Origin: Streptomyces peucetius
Lineage (GTDB): Bacteria; Actinomycetota; Actinomycetes; Streptomycetales; Streptomycetaceae
Reading direction: 5' to 3'
Length of the DNA stretch: 64,000 bases
NCBI RefSeq assembly: GCF_025854275.1
Contig: NZ_CP107567.1
Span: 6,634,001-6,698,000, forward strand
Shown here: positions 24,973 to 35,403 of the stretch, in pieces
Numbering within the stretch: the stretch's first letter is position 1
Layout of the letters: each line of letters begins with the position of its first letter
Program-made: the position numbers and the translations under genes
Notes under the pieces: generated by a model
What the model saw: only the letters and a program-made list of their open reading frames with translations
Told to the model about the DNA's origin: nothing
The model's database searches: none

Positions 24973-25854
24973 TCAGGCGGTGTTGTTGGCGAGAGCCAGC
25001 AGCCTGGTCATCGAGCCGTTGAACTTGTTGCGGTCCACGTCCCCGGAGACGCCGCTGACCCGGCCGGTCGCGGTGTACTGCCAGAAGGTCCAGGTGGGGA
25101 AGCCGCTCGGGATGTTGGGGCTGCTGACGCCCCAGTGGGCGACCCACAGCGGCGCCTTGTTGTACATCCCGGTCCAGTTGCCGGTGCAGGTGTTCCACCA
25201 GCTGGCGGTCGTGTAGATGACGACGTCCCGGCTGGTGCGCGCCTTGTAGGTGTTGTAGAAGTCGTTGATCCAGGTGCGCATCTGGGTCGTCGACAGGCCG
25301 TAGCACATGGAGCCCGACGGGTTGTGCTCGATGTCGAGGACACCGGGCAGCGTCTTGTTGTCACGGGACCAGGCGCCGCCGTTGGAGGCGAAGAAGTTGG
25401 CCTGGGTCGCACCGTTCGAGTAGTTCGGGCGGGCGAAGTGGTAGGCCCCGCGGATCACGCCGGCGTAGTACGCGTTGGTGTAGTTCGCGCCGAAGCGGGA
25501 GTCCTTGAAGCTGGTGCCCTCGGTTGCCTTGATGTAGGCGAAGTCGATCCCGGCGCTCTTCACCGAGTTCCAGTTGATCGCGCCCTGCCAGTGGGAGACG
25601 TCGATTCCCTGGACACCGCTAATGTCCATCGGCGAGATCGTACCGCCGTCGTCCGTGGCGTGCGGCTGCTCGAGGCGGGTTCCCGAACCCATCCAGGCCT
25701 GGCCCGGTTTGACCGGCTTGTCCGCCGGGGGAGGCGCTGCGGCGGCGGGGCCGGTGGTGGTGAGGAGCAGGGCACCGGCCGCGGCCAGGGTGCCGATGAC
25801 GGTGACGGCCCTCGATCTTCCGCGACGTGCTGATCCGACTCGTGACACAGGCAT
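24973..25854 (-). CDS. Secreted GH25 lysozyme (muramidase)
   Basis: 293 residues. Signal peptide (AVTVIGTLAAAGALLLTTTGPAAAA), short linker, then a GH25 barrel: GIDVSHWQGAINW, AYIKATEGTSFKDSRF, and PGVLDIEHNPSG holding the catalytic Asp/Glu pair; it ends SGDVDRNKFNGSMTRLLAL as in Streptomyces lysozymes such as mutanolysin/cellosyl relatives. Cleaves peptidoglycan outside the cell. ATG at 25854 with AGGAGG five bases upstream; the frame stays open further upstream without coding character. Confidence 0.94.
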   Translation of the reverse strand: MPVSRVGSARRGRSRAVTVIGTLAAAGALLLTTTGPAAAAPPPADKPVKPGQAWMGSGTRLEQPHATDDGGTISPMDISGVQGIDVSHWQGAINWNSVKSAGIDFAYIKATEGTSFKDSRFGANYTNAYYAGVIRGAYHFARPNYSNGATQANFFASNGGAWSRDNKTLPGVLDIEHNPSGSMCYGLSTTQMRTWINDFYNTYKARTSRDVVIYTTASWWNTCTGNWTGMYNKAPLWVAHWGVSSPNIPSGFPTWTFWQYTATGRVSGVSGDVDRNKFNGSMTRLLALANNTA

Positions 25855-26114
25855 GACTGCCTCCTGGCAGGGTGGGGGGATCGGCGGACGGGCGGGTCGC
25901 ACGACTCCCACAGCCGGAGTCATGGACACGTCACACGAGTAAGGCACTGTGACGCGCGGGCGTAAAGGGGCGGCCGGAAGTCCCTATGGACCAGACCTGT
26001 GGCGACGCGGCGGAGCTGCGGAAACGCGCGGACCTCGCGGTAACTTTCAGGCCGCCGGCCCCGAACTTTCTACTCGCGTAGCACCGGGGCCGTGCCCCGT
26101 CCCCCACATCCGGG

Positions 26115-26708
26115 TCACCGACCCGGCCACGCCATCAGACTGCTGAACAGCTCCGCCTGCTCGATCGCGTCGTCCAGCGCATGGTGCGTGTGCCGCCGCC
26201 GCGAGAGCAGTACGCGCGGCATCGTCCCCTTCGACACCGCCCGCAGAGGCAGCCGCGCCTTCGTCGCGTACAGCGTCATGTCCAGGCAGCCCGAGTGCCC
26301 GAACGGGCTCGAGCCGGTGAACCACACCTGGTACCGGTACAGGAACATCCAGTCGTACGGCGCCGGATAACCGCACATCACCGGCTGCGCGCCCCCGTGC
26401 GTCTCCCGGAGCCCCTCCACCCAGGCGCCGAACTTGGCCATGGCACGGACCGGTTCGCACCCCTCGGCCGCCAGACGCTCGCGGTCGAGACCGCTCACCG
26501 CGAGCGCCTGCGGATCGAAGTCCTCGGAGATGGGCCGCAGTTCACGATGGAACGTGTGCTTCTCCGGGTCGTGTTCCTCGTACTCTGCACCGTCCTGGCG
26601 GCCGGCCACCGCCGCGCCGAAAGTGAGCATCGAGTACGGGCCGGGGACCGGCCCGTCCGCCTCGACGTCGACGGAGATGTAGAGACTGGGCTTCACACGG
26701 TGCGTCAT
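26115..26708 (-). CDS. DEDDh-type 3'-5' exonuclease domain protein
   Basis: 197 residues. SLYISVDVEADGP carries the first DxE metal pair, LDMTLYATKA a middle Asp, and HHALDDAIEQAEL the final HxxxxD, giving a DnaQ/RNase T-like set. Likely acts on DNA or RNA ends; the real substrate is unknown. ATG at 26708 (MTHRVKPSLY) is the likely start; an upstream in-frame start adds four residues. Stands alone. Confidence 0.85.
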   Translation of the reverse strand: MTHRVKPSLYISVDVEADGPVPGPYSMLTFGAAVAGRQDGAEYEEHDPEKHTFHRELRPISEDFDPQALAVSGLDRERLAAEGCEPVRAMAKFGAWVEGLRETHGGAQPVMCGYPAPYDWMFLYRYQVWFTGSSPFGHSGCLDMTLYATKARLPLRAVSKGTMPRVLLSRRRHTHHALDDAIEQAELFSSLMAWPGR

Positions 26709-26855
26709 GGTCCGGAGCATCGCATCGACGCGGGCCCCAACTCACCGGCATTTCCCGGTACCGGCCGTCCGCGTGGCCGCCGGCCGGCGGTGGGCGGCGC
26801 ACAGTGAGGCACTCCGACTTCCGGGCGGCCGACCTGGACGGAGGAACCGGCGCCG

Positions 26856-27458
26856 TCAGTCGCCGGGCCGCCAGTCGGGGCGGCGGCCGCTGAGCCCGAC
26901 CACCTGCTCCAGCAGCGGCGCGTCGTCCGGCACGGCCACCGGCGGGCCGAAGATCCCCTCGCGCAGCGAGTCGTCGTCCGTCGGCCGCACGATCTCGTAC
27001 GACACGGCCGCGCTCGCCTCACCCGGGTCGTAGTCCTGCCCCGTCGCCCGCGCCAGGTCCCAGCCGTGGATGACGAGCTCGTTGAGCGCGACGCGGCCCG
27101 CGACCGCCGCGGGCAGGTCCACGCCGCCGGCCCGGGTCATGCCCTCCCACGCCTCCGGTCGGCGCCACGCCTCGGCGAGCTCGTCCAGGCGCACCGGGAG
27201 CACGGTGCGCCAGCCGTCGTCCAGGACCGGGAGCGCCGAGTCGGGACTCGTGTCGGTCGTCGGCCCGAGATCCTTGCGGGCCGCGTCCCGGAAGGCGAGG
27301 GACAGCCCGTCGATGTGGGCCAGCAGCTCCCGCACGGCGTACTTCGGGCAGGGTGTCGGACCGTCCAGCTGCTCGTCGCGGACGGCGCCGAGCAGCCCCG
27401 ACACCGCGCGGGCGGCGGGCGTGAGATCGGGCAGAGGTGTGCTGTCGGAGTTTTCCAT
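26856..27458 (-). CDS. TIGR03086-type DinB-like (mycothiol-dependent isomerase fold) metalloprotein
   Basis: 200 residues. Four-helix DinB/MDMPI fold with metal histidines at LLAHIDGLSL and ELVIHGWDLARATGQ, typical of TIGR03086 proteins. Members are thought to be thiol-S-transferases or isomerases using mycothiol; no specific reaction can be given. The ATG at 27458 (MENSDSTPL) is chosen; an ATG at 27491 would add 11 residues. Neither has a good ribosome site. Confidence 0.8.
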   Translation of the reverse strand: MENSDSTPLPDLTPAARAVSGLLGAVRDEQLDGPTPCPKYAVRELLAHIDGLSLAFRDAARKDLGPTTDTSPDSALPVLDDGWRTVLPVRLDELAEAWRRPEAWEGMTRAGGVDLPAAVAGRVALNELVIHGWDLARATGQDYDPGEASAAVSYEIVRPTDDDSLREGIFGPPVAVPDDAPLLEQVVGLSGRRPDWRPGD

Positions 27459-27823
27459 GCAGGTGTGACCGGCCGCCGCGCCGAAACTCATCGCCGCGGC
27501 GAACCTTCACCGCCGGACGGACCGTGTGCGCTCCGGCGGCTGCTCGGAGGGCCACCGCGCACACCGTGGGCGGCTCCGGTCCCGAGTCGTCCGCGGCGGT
27601 GAACCGAACCGTTCCGTCGGCGGCGACAGAGGGCGACTCGACATGGACGCCGCTCGGCGTGGCAGAGGCGACGGCGACCTCATGCCGCTCGGCGTGGCAG
27701 AGGCGACCGCGACCGCTGCCGCCCGGAGCGACAGCGGCGTACCCGGACGCATCGCTCGCCCGATCGGGCTAACCCCCGGCCCGGAAGGATCACCCGCGCC
27801 GCCCGCCCTCATACGCTCCACAG
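27459..27823. other. Divergent intergenic region with a 30-bp direct repeat
   Basis: No gene. CCGCTCGGCGTGGCAGAGGC starts two 30-base copies at 27650-27679 and 27685-27714, differing at one base. CATACGCT about 10 bases before the GTG at 27824 may be a -10 box of a leaderless transcript. Confidence 0.55.
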
Positions 27824-29974
27824 GTGACTCGTACGAACGCCCTGAACACCGGCCGCGACGACCTCCTCGCATGGGCGAGGCGGGAGAGAGGCGTCGCACT
27901 GCCCGTGCGCCCCGCGGACGCGCTGCTGACGATGCTCGCGCTGCGCGGCGCCGACCGCAGGGCCGGTGTGCCGGAACCGACGCCCCAGCTGCTGCGGCAG
28001 GTCCTGCGCGAGGACCTCCCGCAGCTGCTGTGCGCCGGCGACGACGAGCTGGACGCCGTACCGGACGTGCTCACCGCCCTCGCCGACCGCGTCCGGGCCG
28101 CGGGCCGGCTCAACGCCAAGCGCCACGCGCGGCTGCTCGCCGCCGTCGAGGACACCGTCCCCGGCTTCCGCCGCGCCATGGCCGACCCGGCGAACCTCAC
28201 CTGGCACCGCTGGTACGCGTCGCTGCTGACCGCCGACGGCGTCGACGCGGACGACGCCGCCGCCGTGCGCGCCTGGCTCGAAGCCCACGAGAGCACACCG
28301 CACGCGGACCGGCCGGCCCTGCCCGAGCCGCTGCACCGCTCCGACCTCGCCGAGCGGACGTTCGCCGTACGGGCCCGACTCGCCGAGCTGCTGCTCGCCG
28401 CCTTCGCCCGCGACACCCGCGAGGCATCCCCGGCGGGCCCGCTGCTGCCCACGCACTCACTGGACGCCGACCGCCCCGACGACGCGCTCGCCGGGGAACT
28501 GGAGCACATCGCCGACGAGCTGACCGACCGGTGGACCGCGGCCGGCCTCGGGGAGGCGTTCGCCGCGCGGCACGCCGCACTCGCCCCGGGGCCGGAGGCG
28601 CTGCCGCACGTCGCCCTCGCCGACCGCATGCTCGACGAGCACCTCGACTACTACGGCGACTCCTCCGTCCCGCTGCCGCCCCCGCCCGCCGTCCCGGCGC
28701 CGGACGAGATCCGGGACCTGCTGCACGCCGCCCCGCTGCCCGCGGCGCTGGCGGCGGGAACCTTCGACGACGAACTGCGCGAAGTCTCGGAACGCTGCGG
28801 GCTCCCCGGCCCCGCCACCGCCGTGTGGACCGACGGGACACCGCAGGAACTCGTCGAACTGGCCGCCGACGTCCTGGCGGCGCAGGCCGAACGACTGCCC
28901 CTGGTCACGGGCCCGCAAGACGCGTACTCGTTCGACGCCGCGCACCTCCTCTACTCGCTCTACGAACGCGGCGGCACCCCCGACTCCGTCGCACGCAAGA
29001 TCTCCGACGCGAAGGACGACGGCGTGCCGCCCGAACTGGAGGACGCCCCCACCCCCGTCCCCGGCGACGCCCCCGACGCCTACGAGACCCCGTCGCCCGA
29101 GGAGCTGTCCGTCCTGCTCGGGATGCCCGGCCGCACCGAGGCCGACCGGGCCGAACTCGACGCCCCGGCACGGGGTCTGGCGGCCATCGTCGATCAACTC
29201 GCCGCCACCGGCTGTGTGTTCCGCACCGGCGACACCTACGGGCTCACTCCGCTCGGCGCCGCTGTCATGCGCCACGTCCTCGCCGCCGGCCATGTGGCCG
29301 CCCCCGACCCGGACACCGTCGCGGGCTGGAACGCGGCACAGACCGTGGCCGCCACCCGCCACTGGCCCACCCGGCTCGCCGCCGCCGCGCTCGCCGCCTG
29401 GGCGGCACGCCACGGCGGCACGGACGAAGCCTGGACCGCGCTGCTCGACGCGGTCTCCGCGACCAAGGCCGACGACATCAACGCCGCCCGTACCTCCGAG
29501 TCCTTCGCCCTCCTCGACCTCGCGGCCGTCCCCGCCACGGCGCTGCGCGCCGCACTCACCGACCCGGTGACCGGCGCGGCCGCCCGCAGGCTGCTCGTGG
29601 CCCGCGGGGAGTCGGTCCCCGAGGACGCCGTTCCACTCACCGCACGCGCCACGGTGCTCGTCGAGGAACTGGACCGCTGCTGGATCGACGACATGCTCGG
29701 CCAGGTGAAGCGCCGCGACGAGACGGGCGACACCGGCGTCCCCCGTCCGACCGACATCGTGCCCACGACCCTGCTCCCCGCCTTCGACACGGCGGCCGCC
29801 GCGTGGCCGGGCGGCGCCGGCGCCCTCGTCGAGGCCCTGGCGGAGGCCGACCCCGGCACCTCGTACCGCATCCTGGACACCCTGCACGCCCACCACCCGG
29901 AGCGCACGGTCGCGAACGCGGCGGCGCACGCCAAGAAGACGGCGCAGCGGTCGCTGTCCCGGCGCCGCCACTGA
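27824..29974 (+). CDS. Large conserved-looking hypothetical protein (716 residues)
   Basis: I do not recognise a named family. The protein is almost wholly helical and rich in Ala, Leu, Asp and Arg, without signal peptide or membrane segment. A central patch, LAAIVDQLAATGCVFRTGDTYGLTPLGAAVMRHVL, looks like a winged-helix domain. The end (TVANAAAHAKKTAQRSLSRRR) has helical-repeat character like HEAT/armadillo proteins. Strong codon bias supports expression. GTG at 27824 follows a possible -10 box directly, so the mRNA may be leaderless. 74 bases upstream of an ATP-grasp gene in the same direction. Confidence 0.8.
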   Translation: MTRTNALNTGRDDLLAWARRERGVALPVRPADALLTMLALRGADRRAGVPEPTPQLLRQVLREDLPQLLCAGDDELDAVPDVLTALADRVRAAGRLNAKRHARLLAAVEDTVPGFRRAMADPANLTWHRWYASLLTADGVDADDAAAVRAWLEAHESTPHADRPALPEPLHRSDLAERTFAVRARLAELLLAAFARDTREASPAGPLLPTHSLDADRPDDALAGELEHIADELTDRWTAAGLGEAFAARHAALAPGPEALPHVALADRMLDEHLDYYGDSSVPLPPPPAVPAPDEIRDLLHAAPLPAALAAGTFDDELREVSERCGLPGPATAVWTDGTPQELVELAADVLAAQAERLPLVTGPQDAYSFDAAHLLYSLYERGGTPDSVARKISDAKDDGVPPELEDAPTPVPGDAPDAYETPSPEELSVLLGMPGRTEADRAELDAPARGLAAIVDQLAATGCVFRTGDTYGLTPLGAAVMRHVLAAGHVAAPDPDTVAGWNAAQTVAATRHWPTRLAAAALAAWAARHGGTDEAWTALLDAVSATKADDINAARTSESFALLDLAAVPATALRAALTDPVTGAAARRLLVARGESVPEDAVPLTARATVLVEELDRCWIDDMLGQVKRRDETGDTGVPRPTDIVPTTLLPAFDTAAAAWPGGAGALVEALAEADPGTSYRILDTLHAHHPERTVANAAAHAKKTAQRSLSRRRH

Positions 29975-30048
29975 CACGGCCGGATCCGGTACGCCGCAGG
30001 CGGGTGGGTAGGTTGGTGCAGGTCGCAGCCCCCGCCCGAGGAGAAACC

Positions 30049-30939
30049 GTGTCCGCCCGCCCCCGTCTGCTGTATGTCACCGACCTCGCCTACCCGGCCC
30101 GCGGGCGGCGCTACGGCGACGAGGACATCTTCCTCACGGCGCGGCTGCGTGAGGACTTCGACATCGCGCTGTGCCACCCGCTGGACACCACGGCCCTGAT
30201 GGACGCCTTCGACGCGGTCGTCGTCCGCAACAGCGGTCCCGTGCTGCACTATCAGGCCGCGTACGACGCCTTCCGCGAGCGGGCGGCGGCGCGCGGCACA
30301 CGGGTCTACAACCCGCTGTCCGGCCGGGGCGACATGGCCGGCAAGCAGTACCTGCTGGACCTGACGGCCGCCGGATGTCCCGTCATCCCGACCGTCGACC
30401 GGCCGCGGCACCTCGCCCGCCTCCCGGAGACGGCCGAGTACGCGGTGAAGCCCAAGGCCGGCGCCGACTCCATAGGGCTCGACTTCGTCCCGCGCGAGGA
30501 GCTCGCGAAGTACGCCGCGGGCGGCGACATGCTCGTCCAGCCGCGGGTGGACTTCCGCTACGAGGTGTCCTTCTACTTCGTCGACGACGCGTTCCAGTAC
30601 GCGCTGTACGCCCCCGATCCCGGGCAGCGCTGGGCCCTCGAGCCGTACGAGCCGACCGAGGCGGATGTGCGCTTCGCCCGCCGGTTCATCGGCTGGAACA
30701 CCCTCCACCACGGCATCCAGCGCGTCGACGCCTGCCGGACGCGGCAGGGGGAGCTGCTGCTGGTCGAGCTGGAGGACCTGAACCCGTACCTGTCCCTCGA
30801 CCTTGTGCCGGAGGCGACCCGCGAGGCTTTCGTCACCGCGATGAAGGAGTCCCTGCACCGCTTCCTGGACGCACCGGCGCCTCCGGCGACCGCCCCGGAT
30901 CAGCCGTCGAGCAGCGCTGCGGCCTCCCGGCGCGCCTGA
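30049..30939 (+). CDS. ATP-grasp domain protein
   Basis: 296 residues. N-terminal Rossmann-like pre-ATP-grasp part (RLLYVTDLAYPARGRRYGDEDIFL, VVVRNSG) and an ATP-grasp core (DMAGKQYLLDLTAAGCPVIPT, YAVKPKAGADSIGL, VQPRVDFRYEVSFYFVDD, ELEDLNPYLSLDLV). Family members ligate a carboxylate to an amine or thiol; substrate unknown. GTG at 30049 preceded by GAGGAG at a five-base gap. Probably in an operon with the 716-residue protein. Confidence 0.8.
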   Translation: MSARPRLLYVTDLAYPARGRRYGDEDIFLTARLREDFDIALCHPLDTTALMDAFDAVVVRNSGPVLHYQAAYDAFRERAAARGTRVYNPLSGRGDMAGKQYLLDLTAAGCPVIPTVDRPRHLARLPETAEYAVKPKAGADSIGLDFVPREELAKYAAGGDMLVQPRVDFRYEVSFYFVDDAFQYALYAPDPGQRWALEPYEPTEADVRFARRFIGWNTLHHGIQRVDACRTRQGELLLVELEDLNPYLSLDLVPEATREAFVTAMKESLHRFLDAPAPPATAPDQPSSSAAASRRA

Positions 30940-31497
30940 CGCAGCCAGCCGGCACGCTGCCCGTCCGTCGAGTCGGTGACCGTGCGGAAGACGACCCGTC
31001 GGACGTCGACGACGCCGAGGTACGGCAGCACGCACGCGGACCAGATGCGCTGCAACGGGTCCCCGAACTCGCCGTGCTCACGGTCGGCGGGCGTGTCCGA
31101 GGTGTTCAGCACGAGCGCCCGCCCGGCCCGGAGCAGCCCGGCGGGCTCGCCGGCCGCGGTGCCCAGTTTGTACGCGACACCGGGCACCATCACGCGCTGG
31201 ACCCACCCGGTGAGGACCGCCGGCGGCATCCCCCACCAGTTGGGGTGGACGAACACCAGGGCGTCGAGCGTGGCCACCTCGGCGCGGTGGCGGGCCAGTT
31301 GCGGGTCGTGGGCGTCCTGCGCCTCCCGGACGGTCTCCGTCTCGTCGGCGGCCGGCCCGGGGGAGAAGCCCTCGGCACACAGGTCGTGCGCGAGCACCTC
31401 GCAGCCGCGCTCCCGCAACTCGTCGACGACCGCGTCGAAGACGGCGTGGTTGAAGCTGCCCCGGACGCGGGTGTGCGAGATAGGCCCCGATACGCAT
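30900..31497 (-). pseudogene. NAD(P)H oxidoreductase (flavodoxin-like fold), frameshifted near its start
   Basis: From 31458 to the stop the frame encodes a quinone-reductase-like flavoprotein: SFNHAVFDAVVDELRERG, LDALVFVHPNWWGMPPAVLTGWVQRV, YKLGTAAGE and ALVLNTSDTPADREHGEFGDPLQRIW. The expected N-terminus MRIGAYLAHPRPG is present from ATG 31497 but in another frame; removing one G from the four-G run at 31459-31462 joins them into about 198 residues. Either a sequencing insertion or a recent inactivating mutation. The 3' end overlaps the ATP-grasp gene by 40 bases, convergent. Confidence 0.75.
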
Positions 31498-31928
31498 GTG
31501 TCGCTGATCCCCCCGGATCGATGTGGGCCGGTGCCGCCTGCCACTCGGCCGTCTTCCCTGCGTCGGCATCGGATCGTACGTCCCGTGGCCCGAATGCTGA
31601 CATCCACCACGGCCCGCCTCTGCTTGCCGCATCGGCCGAGGCGGAATCGGCGCGGATGTGCAGGCGAGGTCGGGCTCTCGCTGTGGCCTGGCAGGTCAAG
31701 GCCCTGGCCACGGCGGCGGCCTGCGCCCACGGGCGCGGGGCACAGGTTCTGGCCGAGCTGGAATCTCTCACGGCAGATCTGAGGGGCATGGCCCCTGACG
31801 CGCGGTGCGGTGCCGGACGCGACCGAAGCCGATGAGGCCCGGAGCCGCTGGGCTGGACCGTGCGCGAGCGGCGCGGGCTGCGCGAGCTTGCTGTGACGCG
31901 TACGCCTGCCCGCGCTTCAGCGGCGCAC
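31498..31928. other. Intergenic region without a recognisable gene
   Basis: Open frames cross it on both strands but none resembles a family or shows a ribosome site. It lies between the start of the frameshifted oxidoreductase and the 3' end of rox. Confidence 0.5.
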
Positions 31929-33374
<1,446 letters not shown>

Positions 33375-33587
33375 TCAACAAGGTTGCCTGTCGGCCGGCT
33401 GCTCCGGGCAGTCGGTAGGCGCGACACCCGCAGCTTCCCGCCGAGTGCCTGCGACCGCGACTTCACCGCGAGTCCCACCGGCGGTTCGACGTCCCGCGAC
33501 ACCCGTGCGTCACCAAAGGGCATGTACGTCGCGAATCGCTGATTTCCGCAGGTTCCGGCTTCGAGCGGAGATTCTGCAGCACGACCC

Positions 33588-33606
33588 GGGTCTTGCCGCA
33601 AGGCCC
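33588..33606. promoter_or_regulatory. Rifamycin-associated element (RAE), 19-bp inverted repeat
   Basis: GGGTCTTGCCGCAAGGCCC is a 9-1-9 palindrome with one mismatch. A 19-bp palindrome of this type is known upstream of rifamycin-inactivating genes in actinomycetes and is needed for drug induction. Here it is 229 bases before rox. On the minus strand TTGCGG could be the -35 with CAGAAT (33571-33576) as -10, spacing 19. Confidence 0.8.
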
Positions 33607-33621
33607 CCCGTGCGCTATACC
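33593..33621 (+). promoter_or_regulatory. Divergent promoter with its -35 box inside the RAE
   Basis: TTGCCG (33593-33598), 17-base spacer, TATACC (33616-33621) on the plus strand. The predicted first base falls at about 33628, exactly at a GTG codon. Confidence 0.55.
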
Positions 33622-33627
33622 TTGAGA

Positions 33628-33750
33628 GTGGCAAGGAGTGGGAAGACCTCCTTGCCTTTGTTGTTTCTCTGTTGTCTGTCGTCCGCTGTGGGGAAGGACA
33701 AGCTCCCTCGAAGCGATGACGCGGGCGCTCAAGCCTCCAGCGGCCGGTAG
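33628..33750 (+). CDS. Possible leaderless 40-residue peptide behind the RAE
   Basis: GTG at 33628, seven bases after the TATACC -10 box, opens a 40-residue frame: charged start MARSGKTS, hydrophobic core LPLLFLCCLSSAV, polar end. It would make a leaderless transcript controlled by the same RAE as rox. Against it: its 5' end forms a hairpin (GGCAAGGAG 33630-33638 with 33648-33656) followed by TTTGTTGTTTCTC, which looks like a terminator, and the 3' end overlaps the esterase gene. Family unknown. Confidence 0.3.
   Translation: MARSGKTSLPLLFLCCLSSAVGKDKLPRSDDAGAQASSGR
33630..33660 (+). terminator. Hairpin with T-rich tail directly after the RAE divergent promoter
   Basis: GGCAAGGAG/CTCCTTGCC 9-bp stem, 9-base loop, followed by TTTGTTGTTTCTC. 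Could stop or attenuate the divergent transcript. Confidence 0.5.
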
Positions 33751-35249
33751 CCGATTCCCCGCCACAGCTCCCGGGTCCCGGGCAGCGGTTGCCGCTCCCC
33801 GGCGTCGTCCGGTGCCCAGACGTGGGCCGGCCCGGTGCCGGCCGTGTCGAGGGCGGCCCATCCCGGGGTGCCGGTGGTGGCGAAGCCCGCCCAGGCGGCG
33901 ACCATGCTGCGGGCCAGGCGGTGGTCCGCGGGGGAGGGCGGGCCGCCGATGAGGAACTCGACGGCGGGCAGGGCGTGGTTGCCGAACGCGAACGGCACGT
34001 CGGCGCAGTGCCAGGCGAGCACCTCGCCGCCACCCGGCCCGGTGCGCCGCCGGTCGAAGCGGGACAGGTACGCGCGGCCCCCGGCCCGTGCCTGCGACTC
34101 GGCGAGGCGGCTGCTGTACTCGGCGAACAGCAGATCGCCGAAGACGGCGAGGTGGACGTCCGGGACGGGGGCGTCCGGCATGAGTCCGCGGTAGCCGGCG
34201 ACCAGGCCGTCGGGCAGCCCGAAATCGGCCGCGAACCGTTCCAGACCCTCCCAAGTGGTGATCTTCGTGCTGCTGCCGACGGCGTCCATCAGCCAGTACT
34301 CCTGCGTGGTGTGGCACACCAGCAGGTCCACGTCCGCCGCGGCGCCCGCCGCCAGCGCCGCGAGCGGTTCCGCGGGCAGAATGTCGCCGTCGACCACCGG
34401 CCCGTAGATCACCGGGTCGTAGTGGAGATGCCCGGACGCCGGGTCGTGGCGGTAGGCGTCGACGACGTCGTCGGACGCGGTGACCAGCGTCTTGGGCGAC
34501 GCGGCTGCCAGTGCGCCGGCCGTCGCGGGCACGCCCGCCGCGGCCGCGACCTTCGCGGTGATCGCCCGGGCGAGGCCGGCCGAGAAGCACGGACCGGCCG
34601 CGCTGTGCGCGATCACGCGGCGGAACAGGCCCTTCGCCCGGTCCATGACCATCAGGCAGGCGGCGGACGTCGCACCGGCGGACTGCCCGGCCACCGTGAC
34701 GTTCTCCGGATCACCGCCGAACGCACCGATGTTCTCCCGCACCCAGCGCAGCGCGGCGATCTGGTCCAGCAGGCCGCGGTTGTCCGGGACGCGGCCGGTG
34801 CCGGTGCCGGAGTCCGGCGGCACATGGCCGAACCCCTCGAAGCCGAGCCGGTAGTTGACCGTCACCACCACCATGCGGCCCTCACGGGCCAGGACGGTGC
34901 CGTCGAAGTCGGGCTGCGCCGAGGATCCGAAGGTGTACGCGCCGCCGTGGATCCACACCAGTACGGGCAGCGCGGACGCGTCCGCCGGCGCCCAGACGTT
35001 GAGCGTCAGGACGTCCTCGTCCCCCGGGGACCACGCGGGCGCGCCGGGCAGCTCCGCCGACTGCGGTGCCACGGGCCCGAAGCGGGTGCACTCCCGTACC
35101 TCCCGCCAGGGCTCGGGCGGCAGCGGCTCGCGGAACCGCGCGGCGCCGAACGGCGGCGCCGCGTACGGCACTCCGAGCACCGCCACCACGTCACCGTCCG
35201 CCACCCGGCGCCCGCGCACCGGGCCGTTCTCCGTCCGGAAGACATCCAC
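33729..35249 (-). CDS. Type B carboxylesterase
   Basis: 506 residues of the carboxylesterase/para-nitrobenzyl esterase family. Oxyanion loop VLVWIHGGAYTFGSS, nucleophile elbow TVAGQSAGATSA, and C-terminal catalytic His in LAWHCADVPFAFGN are present; N-terminal GPVRGRR..VLGVPYAAPPFGAARFREP is typical. No signal peptide, so cytoplasmic. GTG at 35249 has GGAG eight bases upstream; a GTG at 35273 would add 8 residues. Hydrolyses carboxylic esters; natural substrate unknown. Confidence 0.92.
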   Translation of the reverse strand: MDVFRTENGPVRGRRVADGDVVAVLGVPYAAPPFGAARFREPLPPEPWREVRECTRFGPVAPQSAELPGAPAWSPGDEDVLTLNVWAPADASALPVLVWIHGGAYTFGSSAQPDFDGTVLAREGRMVVVTVNYRLGFEGFGHVPPDSGTGTGRVPDNRGLLDQIAALRWVRENIGAFGGDPENVTVAGQSAGATSAACLMVMDRAKGLFRRVIAHSAAGPCFSAGLARAITAKVAAAAGVPATAGALAAASPKTLVTASDDVVDAYRHDPASGHLHYDPVIYGPVVDGDILPAEPLAALAAGAAADVDLLVCHTTQEYWLMDAVGSSTKITTWEGLERFAADFGLPDGLVAGYRGLMPDAPVPDVHLAVFGDLLFAEYSSRLAESQARAGGRAYLSRFDRRRTGPGGGEVLAWHCADVPFAFGNHALPAVEFLIGGPPSPADHRLARSMVAAWAGFATTGTPGWAALDTAGTGPAHVWAPDDAGERQPLPGTRELWRGIGYRPLEA

Positions 35250-35403
35250 GGACACCGCTCCCCACACCCTCACCGCCCCGCAGGGCGCAGTCCGGTGGTG
35301 ATCATGTCAGCGCACCGTCCGGCCGCGCCACCGAGTTCTTCACCGCTGCCGCGCCGCCGGGAAACGGGGGAACAAAGCGTCACGGCCCGTCGTTCCGGCG
35401 ATC

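Noticed and set aside
27526..30939. 1,137-residue plus-strand frame
   Set aside because: Its 5' two-thirds is the wrong frame of the 716-residue gene; only the last 296 residues (from 30049) are a real protein.
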